Below the pieces are notes generated by a model that ran no database searches, was not told the origin of the DNA, and saw only the letters and a program-made list of their open reading frames with translations. 64,000 bases of DNA, taken from Coenobita brevimanus. Its lineage: Eukaryota; Arthropoda; Malacostraca; Decapoda; Coenobitidae. Positions 34,975 to 45,750 of the stretch are shown here, one piece after another. Every line of letters begins with the position of its first letter. Positions within the stretch are counted from its first letter, which is position 1. Both the position numbers and the translations under genes were made by a program. The stretch lies in contig CM064681.1 of NCBI GenBank assembly GCA_032717465.1, forward strand, positions 16,400,204 through 16,464,203, given 5' to 3'.

Positions 34975-36896
34975 TCATTTCCTCCATTATGGGTTCCATC
35001 ATCCAGTGGAACTGTCGGGGTTTACGTGCCAACTATGAGGAACTGTGTCATCTTGTTTCTCAATTTACTCCTCTGTGCATGTGCATCCAGGAGACCATGG
35101 TAGGTGATACTGTTCCTTCCGGTCCTTCTGGCTACCATGCCTTTTATTCTGATCCTGTGCCGGGCCAAGGTTATCATGGAGGTGCTGCTATCTCCCTTCG
35201 CAAGGATATTGCTTACTGTCATCTGGACATCTCCACTCCCCTGCAGGCTGTCGCTGTCCGGATGTTTTTACACCAGCAGTATACAGTTTGCAGTCTTTAT
35301 CTTCCTCCTAGTGCTACTATTGAAAGGGCTGATCTGGAATGCCTTATTCATGACTTTCCTTCTCCCTTTCTGTTACTAGGAGATATGAATGGTCACCATC
35401 CGCTATGGGGAAGCAGTAAGGCCAGCCCTCGGATTGTAATGCTGGCCTCTTTAGTGGAAGATGAGGAGTTAGGCATTTTCAGTACCAATAAAATGACTTA
35501 TTTCCAGAGTCAGACTGGAACTTCTACTGCCATTGATTTGTCTTTATGCTCAGCTGATGCTGTTTTAGATTTTACCTGGGATGTGTTGCCAGACCTATAT
35601 GGCAGCGACCATTTTCCGTTATTTTTAACAGCTAGTGCTGGTGGACCTCAGCCACGTCTTCCTCGCTGGCTTCTGGATAAGGCTGACTGGCCACGTTTCA
35701 GGGAATTAAGTTCCATTTCCCTTTCTGTCAACGAGTTTGGCTGTCTTACTGAGGCTGTGTCATATTTCAATACCGTGTTGCACTCAGCAGCCCTGTTATC
35801 TATTCCAAAAATGAAGGGTCAGTTCCCTAAACGTCCGGTCCCATGGTGGAACTCAGAGTCCAGTTCCGCAGTGAGAGCCAAATGAGTCGCCTTCTCTCAA
35901 CTTCGTCATCACCGTGGGGATCCTCAGTTTTTGGTGGCTTATCAGAGGGCATGAGCTCATATGAGGCGGATTTTAAAAGAGGCCAGGCATTCATCCTGGA
36001 AGCGTTATGTTTCCTCCATTAATTCGAGGACTTCCATCACCCAGGTGTGGAACCAGGTAAGGAAAATTTCAGGAAAATTTACTGTTCCCTCCCCTCCTGT
36101 TTTATCTGCAACAGGTGAAACTGTGGCTGATCCATTTGCTGTTGCAGAGTTGCTTGCTGATCATTTTGCCATTGTGTCACAGAAGGATGCAGATACGCCT
36201 TCGGCTTGCCACCGTCGGCGCCTGGAGTCTCGTGGTCTCAGTTTTGCCTCTGTTGGAGGAGAGCCTTACAATGTTCCATTTTCAGTTTCTGAACTCCAGG
36301 CGGCTCTGTCGCAGGGCCATGATTCCTCTCCTGTTATGATGATATTCCTTATGCATTTTTACGCCACCTGTCTGATGAGTCCCTGCTGATTTTGCTTTCA
36401 CTGTTTAATAAGATCTGGTGTTCTGGGGAGTTTCCGGCTTGTTGGGGTGTTGCTGTAGTTATCCCCATCCCCAAACCAGGTAAAGACCACTTACAGGCGA
36501 CGAATTATCGGCCTATTTCTTTGACATCTTGCATAAGCAAAATTTTGGAAAAGATGGTCAATGTTAGGCTTGTATGGTTTTTAGAGAGAGATGACTTCTT
36601 ATCCCCTGCCCAGTATGGTTTTCGAAAAATGCGATCTACCACTGATGCACTACTGTCCTTGGAATCTTCTGTCACTGAGGCTTTCTCCACTAACCAACAC
36701 CAGGTCACGGTCTTCTTCGATCTGGAGAAGGCATATGACACTGCCTGGCATCATGGTATTTTACTCTCTCTTCATGAGTTTGGTCTTCGTGGACGCTTGC
36801 CCATTTTTATTCAACATTTTTTATCGAATAGAATTTTAAGGGTGCAAGTGGGAGGAGTGCTTTCTACTGCCCGAGCACTAGAAGATGGAGTACCAC

Positions 36897-36932
36897 TGTC
36901 ATAAAATGACATATTATAATTACAAATCATAA
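36897..36932. other. 36-bp micro-insertion with 6-bp target duplication
   Basis: TACCAC at 36891-36896 is repeated at 36933-36938 around an AT-rich 36-bp insert (TGTCATAAAATGAC...). Both sides are the RT G-V-P-Q-G-S box in one frame. Removing one TACCAC plus the insert (42 bp) restores frame continuity; the insert itself brings a stop. Confidence 0.8.
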
Positions 36933-37294
36933 TACCACAGGGGAGTATCCTTAGTGATACTCTGTTTGCTGTAGCCATTAACAATGTCACTAGTGTACTT
37001 TCTGATGGTGTACGAGGATCACTTTAAGTCGATGACCTCCCGATTTCCTTCACCGCATCTAGAATGTCTTTGATAGAGAGGAAATTGCAGCTGGCTCTCA
37101 ATCGAATTTCTGACTGGGCAGAAACTCGCGGTTTCCATTTTTCTTCAACAAAGACAGTGGCTATGCATTTTTGTCGTCTTCAAGGGGTTCACCCAGACCC
37201 TGACTTGTATCTCTATGGTAGGAGAGTATCCTGTGTGGAAGAGACGTGGTTTCTGGGTCTTCTGCTTGATAGACGACTAACCTGGGTTCCTCAT

Positions 37295-38656
37295 TAGGGT
37301 GGATCAAAAAAAATAAAATGTGAAACTTTAGAGTGGGGTATGCTATTATTTTGCGTAATGATGCCAATATTAAGTGTGCAAAATCTTATGACAATCAGAA
37401 AATATTAACAGGTGCCCCAAGTCAAGAGTATCTTAATCAGAAAATAGTATTTGATGTATATTATATATATTTTTAGAAGCCTTATACATATTACTGGTAA
37501 TGTTTACTGTGTGCCTTTTGGTGTATTATATGCCCTAAAAAGAAAATTGATCTAAAATATAAAATACTTCAGGTGCCCCAACAACTTGTAAAAAGTGGTA
37601 TATTATCATCAATAGCGGAATGCTTACTTTGCACACCCAGAGAACCTGTTGCTTGCAATGATTCAAGATGAGAAGGAAGTATTGCATTAGTCTGGATGGC
37701 GGCGTATCCTAAAAGCCAGAAAGGATGTCCAAGAAGGTGTTGTACGGCAGTTCATAATTCCAACACACAAGTTTCACTGTCAAGATTATACAGAAATGAT
37801 TGACTGGCAAAATACTAAACTAACAGAACCTCCCATGACAATGCACCTTTCAGATGCTGACATTACTGGCAACATCACAACAGGAAAATTCTATGAACAT
37901 GAAAAATTCCCAAATCATACCCAAGCAGTTGAAAGAGTCCTTAAACTTGTGACAGAGGCATCTTTGGCAGTTTGTGACCCTGAGAGCAGAGATGGCTGGA
38001 TCAGGTCCCGACTTCATGCAAACGCATGCCATATTATGACTAAAAAAACAGTATATACCATAGTAAATAGCCTTCATAAGGTAGGGTGGTTGGGTTGGGC
38101 TAGGGTAGAACTCCATAACAGCTACCTCCACGTGGTGAGTTCTGGGTTACTCTAATTTCTCATTAATTGAAATTTACTAAGACAGCTAAATTGCAAATAA
38201 GAGCTAGAATTAGAGCAGCAACAAACTTTCATGTCTTATGATTACCTGAAATTAGAGTAAACAAAAGGCTGTTGTGTATCATATATCATATTACAGAAAA
38301 AAACTAAATAAAGTTATTTGTTTGTGAAATTTTCCCTCATAACTATTTTGGGGCCCGTAAAAAAATGACAAACACATTGAGATATCATAGGCATTGTTTA
38401 TGAACCAATGTGCAAACAAGTATTCTACCCACATGCAGTTAACAAAACCATTTGGAACGTATAGGTAAAAATATGAAGAAAATGCAACATTTTGCTATAA
38501 AATGAAAATACTAATGCTTTGGGACACCTGAAAATATTGAACAATATTTTTGAAATTTCACAGGAGTGCTTTTTAGGCCAATTCCCAAAGAAATAACACT
38601 CTCCATTTTCACTTTCTGAAAAAAAGTTAAAATCCCCTTAAAAACGATCCACCCTA
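37295..38656. mobile_element. 1,362-bp hAT-like element inside the I-clade LINE
   Basis: Terminal inverted repeats TAGGGTGGATC (37295) and GATCCACCCTA (to 38656) are perfect over 11 bp. The 8-bp duplication TTCCTCAT lies at 37287-37294 and 38657-38664. The 8-bp target size and TAGGG start fit the hAT superfamily. The LINE RT thumb reads straight through on either side (LTWVPH | IRSVKG). The interior has one coding segment (37620-38155) of an unnamed type and AT-rich flanks. No recognisable hAT transposase is present. Confidence 0.88.
37620..38155 (+). pseudogene. Unnamed transposon-associated protein fragment
   Basis: A plus-strand frame with one early stop (near 37696) reads AYFAHPENLLLAMIQDEKEV, then GWRRILKARKD, IPTHKFHCQDYTEMIDWQ and, from 37796, LTEPPMTMHLSDADI, KFPNHTQAVERVLKLVTEAS and RDGWIRSRLHAN. 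The E-P-P and H-T-Q-A-V-E-R-x-x-K-L-V-T-E-A-S segments resemble a protein I recall as widespread and uncharacterised in arthropod and cnidarian genomes; that recollection is unverified. It is 5'-truncated and lacks a credible start. The function is unknown. Its position between perfect TIRs suggests it belongs to a transposon family rather than a host gene. Confidence 0.55.
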
Positions 38657-41560
38657 TTCCTCATATTCGTTCTGTTAAGGGGGCTTGTCTCAAAGCTTTG
38701 AGTCTTTTCAGGGTTTTAGCTCATACCTCTTGGGGGTGCTGACCGTCAGACCCTCTTCCTCTTGCATAGGTCTCTTATTCTTCCTAAACTTGAATATGGG
38801 TGTGAAGTCTACTCCTCTGCAACAGATGCACATCTCCGGTTGTTAAATTCTGTGCATCACACTGGTGTGCGTCTTGCAACTGGGACATTCAGATCATCCC
38901 AGATTTCGAGTTTATTGATGGATGCTGGTGTACTCCCCTTGGATTTGCGACACCAGTTGCTAATGATGAGGTGTTGGTATCATCTTCACCGCATTCCAGA
39001 CTCAATTTTTTGTGCCATCGTCTCCCAGGATTCCCAATCTTCTGTTTTTGACACCCGTCCTAATCTCCCAAAGCCATTTGGTTACAGGGTCCAGTCTGTT
39101 ATGTTAGCCCTCTCTGTTCCGAGACTGGCAATTTGTCCACATTGGATCCCAAGGGTGGGTTCTTGGCTGCTTCCTCGCATTACTTTCTGTAGGTCCTTTG
39201 TTGAAAAAAAGGGCTCACTTCCCTCTCATGTGTCCCTGTCTCTCTTTTTAGAACATGCCTCCATTCATGAGGGTTCTGTCCCCGTCTATACTGACAGGTC
39301 TAAGACTGATACTGGAGTAGAATTTGGTGTTGTCTTCCCATCCTTTAGTAGGGGCGGTAGCCTTCCTGGCATTACTTCAGTGTATACAGCGGAACTAATT
39401 GCAATTTTATATGGTGTTAAAATTATTTTTACTCTCCCCCAATCCTTTTTTGTGATTTTTAGTGACTCGCTTAGTGCTCTGTCTGCACTGGAGTCTTTTA
39501 ATGCATCCCATCCATTGGTTTTATCAATTTTAGAGTGGCTTTTTCGTCTTGGCCGTCGTGGCCGCTGAGTAGACTTCTGCTGGGTACCCGCACATGTTGG
39601 TGTGGTGGGAAATGAGAGGGCAGATACTTTAGCTAAAGCTGCTTCTTCTCAACAGCCCCCAACCGACTACCCACTTCTTGCTTCTGATGTAACACCTTAC
39701 TTGCGGTATGCAATTCGTATGTGTTGGGAGAGACACTGGGATGTTGTCTCTTACAATAAACTAAAAGAAATCTTTCAGAGAGTGGTTGTGCCAAGGGTTC
39801 TTCCCTCTCCGTCTCGGCGATTGGAGGTGGCTCTTACTAGCTTCACATTGGGCATTCACGGCTTACACATGGGTTCCTGATGAGTGGTGAATCTCAGCCG
39901 TACTGTGATGACTTCCTTGTTCCAGTTACTGTCTGTCACTTGCTGGTCGAGTGTCCGAGTCTGGGGAACCAACGTCAGAGATTCCACCATAGGCATAAGG
40001 GGACAGATGGTGCCTACTGTTTGTCCTCGATGCTTGGTGATGCCTCTAGCGATTTTTGTGATGTTTTTAGTTTTCTTCAGGAGGCGGGCCTCCCTCCACT
40101 TTTATAAGTAATTGATATTTTATAAACTATTCTTTTATTATTTTCAGTGTTTTATTCCTACTAACATATTTTAACTCTAATATGAATATGCACTTTTTAT
40201 TTTGCTGTGTCTTTTACTTTGTCGTCTGGCGGCATATAACCCTGGCAGTTGCGCCGCCAGATTTTAATTATTTGCAATCAATCAATCAATCAGTCAATCC
40301 CTCACATATATACTCCTCCACCCTGTTCACCCAATTGACTGGAGGTCTGCCCCTCGCACCAGGACCCTCGACTTCACTCCTATACACTTTCCTTGCAAAC
40401 TCCCCATCTTGCGTTCTCTCCACATGTCCAAACCACCTCTGCTTATTACACTTCGCCCTCTCCACCACCCCACACTCAATGTCAATTCCCGTCTCACTCA
40501 AGCCACGTCTCTCACAGACACTCTCACTCCTCACCCCATCCCATCTCGTCAAGCCACATGACCCTCTAAGATAGCCATTTCCACTGCAGTATTCTAGACT
40601 GTTGTGCCCTGTTCCTAGTCCAGGTCTTGGATGCATATGTTAGTGTCGGCATGACTATGGTATTTTCCGATACTGTAAATAGTAATATCAATAAAAATAA
40701 TAAATACATTCAACCTATTTATTTCATTATGTTGCCCACTAAAATAAGTTGAGACCTTAAATGGTAGTGCAAAGCCATATTAAGAGTAACATTATTATGT
40801 ATTTCTCAGAAGGAAGAACAAGAGCATAAAAGCTCCCGCAAATGAAGACTTCCCCATAAAGGAAGGGCCACCGGTGGGGAATTTATGGTCCAAGGTGACC
40901 TTGGTTCACTCCCTAATATTTTCAGTAAAGTTTAGTGATGTGCAGTGTGTATGTAAGGGTAGTGCAGATAGTAAATGAAAAATGTCTGGGAGAGCACGCT
41001 GGATTACTCTCTGTTTTCATGAAACACTGAATAAGTCCAGCTAAGGCAGACAGATTGGGGCAGGTGTAGCAGAAGTTTTCCACCACCTCCACACTTCCTT
41101 ACCTCGCAACGTATGATATGAGAAGATACTGCCGACCTAGGCACTTCAGCATTTCTCATCGACTTCGACGACTCTCACAGCTCTGACCGAAAATATGGTC
41201 GAGTATGCATATGAATGGTTTAGTCACATTAAACATAGTTTGGTTAGATCGCTGATACATAATGTTCATATTATATATGTTGCATTGCTTAGTGCATATA
41301 TTTTAATGTAATATACCATCTGAAATAATCTTCCAGTGATGGCATGCCAAGAGATTCAAGTGAGCTATCACCAGGCCTACCAGTAGTCCATTTAACTCTC
41401 GTATCGGTGTGGATCATAGGGATTTAACGTTTGTATCTTATCAGAGTATATGTAATTTGTTCTCAGATAAGTGGAGTTACAACAGTCTTTAATTACAAAT
41501 GTTAATGTAACGTTATTTATTTAACTATGATCCCCTCTTGTGTTCAATCATGTATTACAT

Positions 41561-41733
41561 GAAATGAAACATGATCTGAGCAGCAAGTCGTGTAGACCCG
41601 CCTCCCACCCTCCTACACCGCCTCTGACCCCCTAACAATCCCCCCAACGTCGGCCACAGTGTTACCAGACTTGGACTGCGATGAGATACTGTAGCTTTGG
41701 CCAAGGGGGGTCCGTTTCTTTTATGAGTGACTG
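41561..41733 (-). repeat. Right terminal inverted repeat of the Tc1-like transposon
   Basis: Inverse partner of 30592-30765. Such long TIRs are unusual for Tc1 families, which typically have 20-200 bp, and may carry transposase binding sites. Confidence 0.92.
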
Positions 41734-41735
41734 TA

Positions 41736-43383
41736 CCAGTTCTGTTGGCAAGGTGAGGGCGTGCCACACTACAGATCAGAACTACTGCACCAGTGCAAGG
41801 GGAGTGGCTCTTTTGACAGCTGTCTAGGGGTAGTGGAGCCTGATGTACGATGCAGGTTGAAGGCCAGAGTGATGACGGGGAGAAATTTGGCGGAAACAGG
41901 TGCAGGTGAAGAGCCAGTTGTTGTGGCCAATTTCTCTCGAGAGCCATAGGAGATCAAGAAGGGAGAAATTGCTGGACTGTGCCAGGCGGTGGACCCCGAG
42001 TGGCATCAGTGGAGGACCTGTAAAATGAGTGTAGTCAAAGAAGATGGGAATCTGCCAGACCACTAACAAGACCTGTTTTCAAGGAGTTGCTAGTGCATGG
42101 ATGACTCACAAGTGCTGCAGTTAAGGCAACTGCAAGTACAGTTTGCTGATGTCTTTTCCACTGGAGACCTAAACCTGCGATTCACAGATGTGATAGAGAA
42201 TTGTATTGACACCGAGGATCACCGCCCAATTAAACAGCCAGCTCATAGGATGGCGCCAACATAACGCCCAGAAATGGAGAAGGTGATGGAGAATGTCCAA
42301 AATCAAGGAGTGATAGAAAAATCCAGCAGTCCTTGGGTATCAGGAGTTGTTCTGGCAAGGAAGAAGGATGGCACATTGAGGTGGTGTGTGGATTATCAAT
42401 CACTGAATGAAATGACAGTGAAGGATACGTACCCCTTGCCAAGAATTGATGACACACTGGATGCTCTGTCAGGTGCCAAGTGGTTCTCCATCCTGGACAT
42501 GAAAGCAAGATATCACCAGGTCAAGGTTGCAGAGAAGGACAAGGAGAAAACAGACTTTTCGTACAGGCGTGGTTTATGGCAGTTCAAAGTGATGCCATTG
42601 GCCTATGTAACACCCTGGCTACTTTTGGGCGTCTCATGGATAGATGACTGGATGACCTACACTGGCAGACAGCTATCATCTATCTCTATGATGTAAATGT
42701 GTTTGGATGGAATTTTGACCAGAAATTGGAGAGGTTGTCAGAGGTGTTCAACAGGATCCGACCAGCACACCTCAAGCTAAACTCCAAGAAGTGCTACTTG
42801 TTCCAGAAGGATGTGAAGTACCTAGGACACATTGTAGGCGAGGTCGGCGTCCGTACTGATTTGGAGAAGTTGGCAGCTGTGAAAAACTAGCCGGTGAGAA
42901 ACTGGCCAGTTCCAACTTGTGTGAAGGAACTGTGGAGTTTCCTGGGCTTGTGTATCTACTATCGGCATTTTCGTCAAGGACTTTGCAATGATCGCAGCAC
43001 CTCTGCACAAGTTGTTGGGGAAGAGGCAGAAGTTTATGTGGACTGCAGTGAAACAAAAGGCTTTCGATGAACTCAAGCATGCGTTGGCAAACTGTTCAGT
43101 GTTGTCATACCCAGATCAGAGTTTAGCCATTCACTCTGGGCTGTGATGCTAGTGACCAAGGTATTGGCGGAGTCCAGTTGCAGAAGAAGGATAACAAGGA
43201 GTATGTGGAAGCAAATTACAGCAAGAAGCTCAGCCCAACAGAGCGGAACTATTGTTTGACTCGGAAGCAGCTATTGGTTGTGATGATAATCCTTGAGCCT
43301 TGATTTCTTCCATCCCTACTTGTATGAGTCCTACTTCATCACCAGGACGGACCATGCAGCACTGAAGTGGCTGAAGACATTAA
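41736..43383 (+). pseudogene. gypsy reverse transcriptase and RNase H, inactivated
   Basis: After the spacer, the RT is open from 42274 (MEKVMENVQNQGVIEKSSSP) with ARKKDGTLRWCVDYQSLN, YPLPRIDD and LDMKARYHQV, all standard gypsy RT boxes. A frame change near 42600 follows (VMPLAYVTPW for the usual M-P-F-G-L-x-N-A-P). The catalytic Y-L-D-D appears as YLYDVNVFG near 42690, so one essential Asp is lost. The thumb (CYLFQKDVKYLGHIV) is followed by RNase H with many stops, ending TDHAALKWLKTL at 43380, where a piggyBac is inserted at TTAA. The RNase H tail and linker (HLARWLRMLNQYTYKL, then a DPDCKQC tract) resume at 45613-45748. Confidence 0.88.
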
Positions 43384-43924
43384 CCCTGGAAAGTAGCCTA
43401 AAAAATCTTGACTTGCCTGGTGGGGTGGTACCAATAATGGAACTGCTAATTAAATATTTGACAAAAAAAAAAAAAAAACTTATGGAGTCTCAGTTAATTG
43501 GTCGCTATAACCACCTCAAGCATTCCTTAACATTATGTTAGATGATAATAAAACAACAGTGATTGTTTCTATTTATTGAAGATCTAGTCAAAATATTAGT
43601 GCACTAAAAAAAATGTTAAAAAAAAAAAAAATAGGTACTCAACAAAGACCGAGGCACTTGGGTTTTGGAGGTTGTGGACTAGGGGGATGGATGTCTCTGG
43701 TGGTGAGGAGTTGGAATGTTTGTTCCAACAGGAGCAGAGCTGTGAAAAAAAGAAAATAGGGTACGTTATATTGTCATAACTGTTAAGGGGGGCCAGATTT
43801 TTTCTGGAAATCCTTAGGAAAAATATTAATAGCACAGCCAAAGTGCATTGAATAACCACAGAACTGACCAAGATTATACAATAAACCATTGCCAACCAGA
43901 AAAAATGCGTTTGGACTCTTGCCT

Positions 43925-44840
43925 TTATTGGAAGCAGGTCACACAGACTTCGTTCTTCTGGCTGTTACAGAGGGGTTGGTGGCACGTCACACAGGTAAAC
44001 TGGGTCCTGCTGTTCGTGGCTCGGGGGCAGCGATAACACCGTTTCTGCCTCCTGGGTTCGTCTGCTGGAGATTCCTCAGGCAGGTGCTGGCTCCTCACAC
44101 CAAATGTGCCCCTAGTAAGGAACCTCAACTCCCGTGACAGTGTGAGGGACTGGAGACGTTGAGTGCCCCACGGCTGACGCAGCTCCTCTGCCAACCGTAG
44201 GCTAGAATTCATCCTCCTCATGGCCTCTTTGCCTGACTTGTGTGAGTGGATGATGTGGGCATTTGTAACAGCCAAGTTCACCCTGCCATAGAAGAAGCAC
44301 AGTGGCCACCAAAGTGTCTTCTGACTGCAGGAGGTGCTGCTGCAGAACTGGTCAATGGTGTCCTCGCCTCCCTTAGTAGTATTGTAAAACATCTGGCATC
44401 TGTTTTGACCTTAATCACGGTAGGCCGATGGTGGATTGTGCTCAGGAGTTGGACCTTCTTTGTCTTGTTGGCTTGGTGGCAGATTAGCGTCACTTCCTTC
44501 TCATAGTTGTAAAGAGCCACAGACTTCCTACATCCATCCTCATGTTCAGTACATCTCTTGGCAGGTAAGGCTTGCGTTTGATGGCACCTACGAACTCAAT
44601 TCATGCCTCCCAGAGTGACAAGGCCAAGGGTAGGGACGAGAACCAGTCGTCAGTAGTGACGGTTCTTCCTCGACGTGTGTCGTCCCTTGTCAGTTCCACC
44701 GTGAAGTACTCCCCACACATCCTTCCCTTAGGTAGTTCCACCGTCCCCTTGCCCAGGTAAGGCATGGCATTACACAGTGGGTATTGACATCACAAACCAT
44801 CACAGTCTTGAGCCCATATCTCTACAAAAGAGAAAGGAAG
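43925..44840 (-). pseudogene. piggyBac transposase, catalytic core and Cys-rich C-terminus
   Basis: Read 44840 to 43925 in shifting frames. YGLKTVMVCDVNTH holds the first catalytic Asp. RRGRTVTTDDWFSSLPLALS (about 44690-44630) holds the second. KRKPYLPREMY, VALYNYEKEVTLICHQANK and KKVQLLSTIHH follow, and TKGGEDTIDQ (about 44370) holds the third. The C-terminus is the piggyBac Cys-rich domain, CYRCPRA...CVTCHQPLC...CVTCF (44040-43930). A polypyrimidine-AG (CTTTCTCTTTTGTAG) directly before the first block resembles a splice acceptor, and an isolated upstream piece (IVNETNR, about 45315) could be an earlier exon. Several frameshifts make it non-functional. Confidence 0.85.
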
Positions 44841-44979
44841 TTGTTAGTTATCAGCCACCACAGGTAATAACAGGTAAGTACAACATTAGCCAACACAGAT
44901 AATAAAGGGGAAGTATAGCATCAGCCTCTGCAGGTACTGAAAGGTAAGTGCATCAATAAGCAGGACAGTTAATAACAGG

Positions 44980-45077
44980 TAAGTATATCATCATATATAA
45001 CAAGTAGGTATATCATCATATATACCATGTAAGCATATCATCATATATAACATGTAAGTATATCATCATATAACAGG
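44980..45077. repeat. 25-bp tandem repeat carrying GTAAGT-like words
   Basis: About 3.9 copies of GTAAGTATATCATCATATAT plus five bases, starting 44980, 45005, 45030 and 45055. Related AACAGGTAAGT words lie upstream (44860-44950). It lies in the presumed intron or spacer of the piggyBac. Confidence 0.85.
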
Positions 45078-45750
45078 TAAGTGGATCATAAAGGTAAACA
45101 TGGGAAATTATAGGTAGGTACCAAACAATGATAATTATATTAATTTGTAAATACCTATAACTTCCAGCCGAAACCAAGAAAACAAAATCAAGAAAACAAA
45201 AAAAGAGAAGCACATTATTAAAAAAATCTTCCTGTGGAGAAATGTGGCAAAACCGGGCAGTGGCACCTGCTTGGTCATGTAGCCCAAGGTTCTGGCTAAG
45301 TTGCCTATTAGTCTCATTCACAATCTATAATACACTGGTCAGTATGACAACACATACTAAAGTGTCACGTAAGACAAAATAAGTACTTACTTGGTGCAGT
45401 GGGTTCAAAATGGCAACCATGAGTGCTGGCATGGCGAGACAGTGAGAGAGGGAGCACTACACATCTGCTTACCATTAAGGCACTTGCTCTACTAAAGTGT
45501 ATGCAGACCGAGAACTGGAATATTGCTTCCCAACGCTGTGCGCAGGCTAAAAATGTGGTTTTATGCACTTCTGCTGGGCTTTTTTGGACCCAGGTTGCCA
45601 TTCCAGGGTAGAATCAGGAAGGACATCTAGCACGCTGGCTTCGGATGCTGAACCAGTACACCTATAAGCTGCAGCACCATCCTGGGCAAGTACATGGCTA
45701 TGCTGACAGCCTGAGTCATCGGCATTGTGACCCAGATTGCAAGCAGTGTA

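Larger units (their letters stand above)
34989..40107 (+). pseudogene. I-clade LINE ORF2: endonuclease, RT, RNase H, broken
   Basis: The APE endonuclease is one clean frame (34989-35885; IIQWNCRGLRAN, CIQETMVG, LLLGDMNGHHPLWG, GSDHFPLFL). Stops then appear near 35883 and 35952 before the linker frame (35961-36389). The RT (36392-36904) has IPKPGKDHLQATNYRPISL and FFDLEKAYDTAWH, is cut by the 36-bp insert, and resumes with the Y-V-D-D box changed (the tract reads GSL-stop-VDDLPIS near 37020). The thumb is split by the hAT-like element. RNase H (38762-39880) has VYTDRSK in place of YTDGSK, intact VYTAELIAI and FSDSLSAL, and a stop near 39568. The C-terminal Cys/His box runs to 40107. Confidence 0.9.
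32635..40297 (+). mobile_element. Full-length I-clade LINE (copy I-3)
   Basis: A plus-strand relative of 19150-25396, complete at both ends: it begins CCCCTGCTGCAGGGGGTCACC and ends in (CAAT)n at 40276-40297. The 11-bp duplication TCCCTCACATA lies at 32624-32634 and 40298-40308, within the RTE-like LINE. It contains a 1,362-bp hAT-like element at 37295-38656 and a 36-bp insert at 36897-36932, so its own length is about 6.26 kb, almost equal to copy I-2. Protein-level divergence from I-2 is high (different subfamily). Confidence 0.93.
32484..40670 (-). mobile_element. 5'-truncated RTE-like LINE 3' piece, split by a second LINE
   Basis: Two minus-strand blocks (40670-40309 and 32634-32484) encode the C-terminus of a LINE ORF: a TLTYASKTWT-like start near 40660, then RWFGHVERTQDGEFARKVY, GPGARGRPPVNWVNRVEEYI and, across the insert, VRERGVRGVGGG and FCRGHSLGGSSRRE. 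This W-F-G-H-V...G-R-P-x-x-x-W pattern is common at the C-termini of arthropod LINEs with RTE-type or related RTs. The 3' tail is (GATA)n at 32484-32497. It is inserted just upstream of the Tc1-like transposase. The clade is uncertain. Confidence 0.75.
30592..41733 (-). mobile_element. Tc1-like DNA transposon with 174-bp inverted repeats, containing nested LINEs
   Basis: Ends are CAGTCACTCATAAAA on the left and its inverse at 41733, bounded by TA dinucleotides (30590-30591, 41734-41735). The terminal inverted repeats extend 174 and 173 bp (30592-30765, 41561-41733) at about 90 percent identity. A transposase of Tc1/mariner type is encoded on the minus strand (31385-32455). Without the nested LINEs the transposon is about 3 kb. 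It lies in the gypsy pol region, and the gypsy frame is continuous when it is removed. The right part (40671-41560) shows no further gene. Confidence 0.9.
43384..45608 (-). mobile_element. 2.2-kb piggyBac transposon inside gypsy RNase H
   Basis: The left end is TTAA followed by CCCTGGAAAG. The right end is TTCCAGGG followed by TAGA (mutated TTAA). The short inverted repeat is CCCTGGAA. Without the insert the gypsy coding sequence reads on (KWLKTL, then a Q-E-G-H-L-A-R-W tract). A piggyBac transposase lies on the minus strand. The element has poly(A) runs at 43461-43476 and 43618-43632 and a 25-bp tandem array at 44980-45077. Length is close to autonomous piggyBacs, but the N-terminal half of the transposase is missing. 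Confidence 0.88.
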
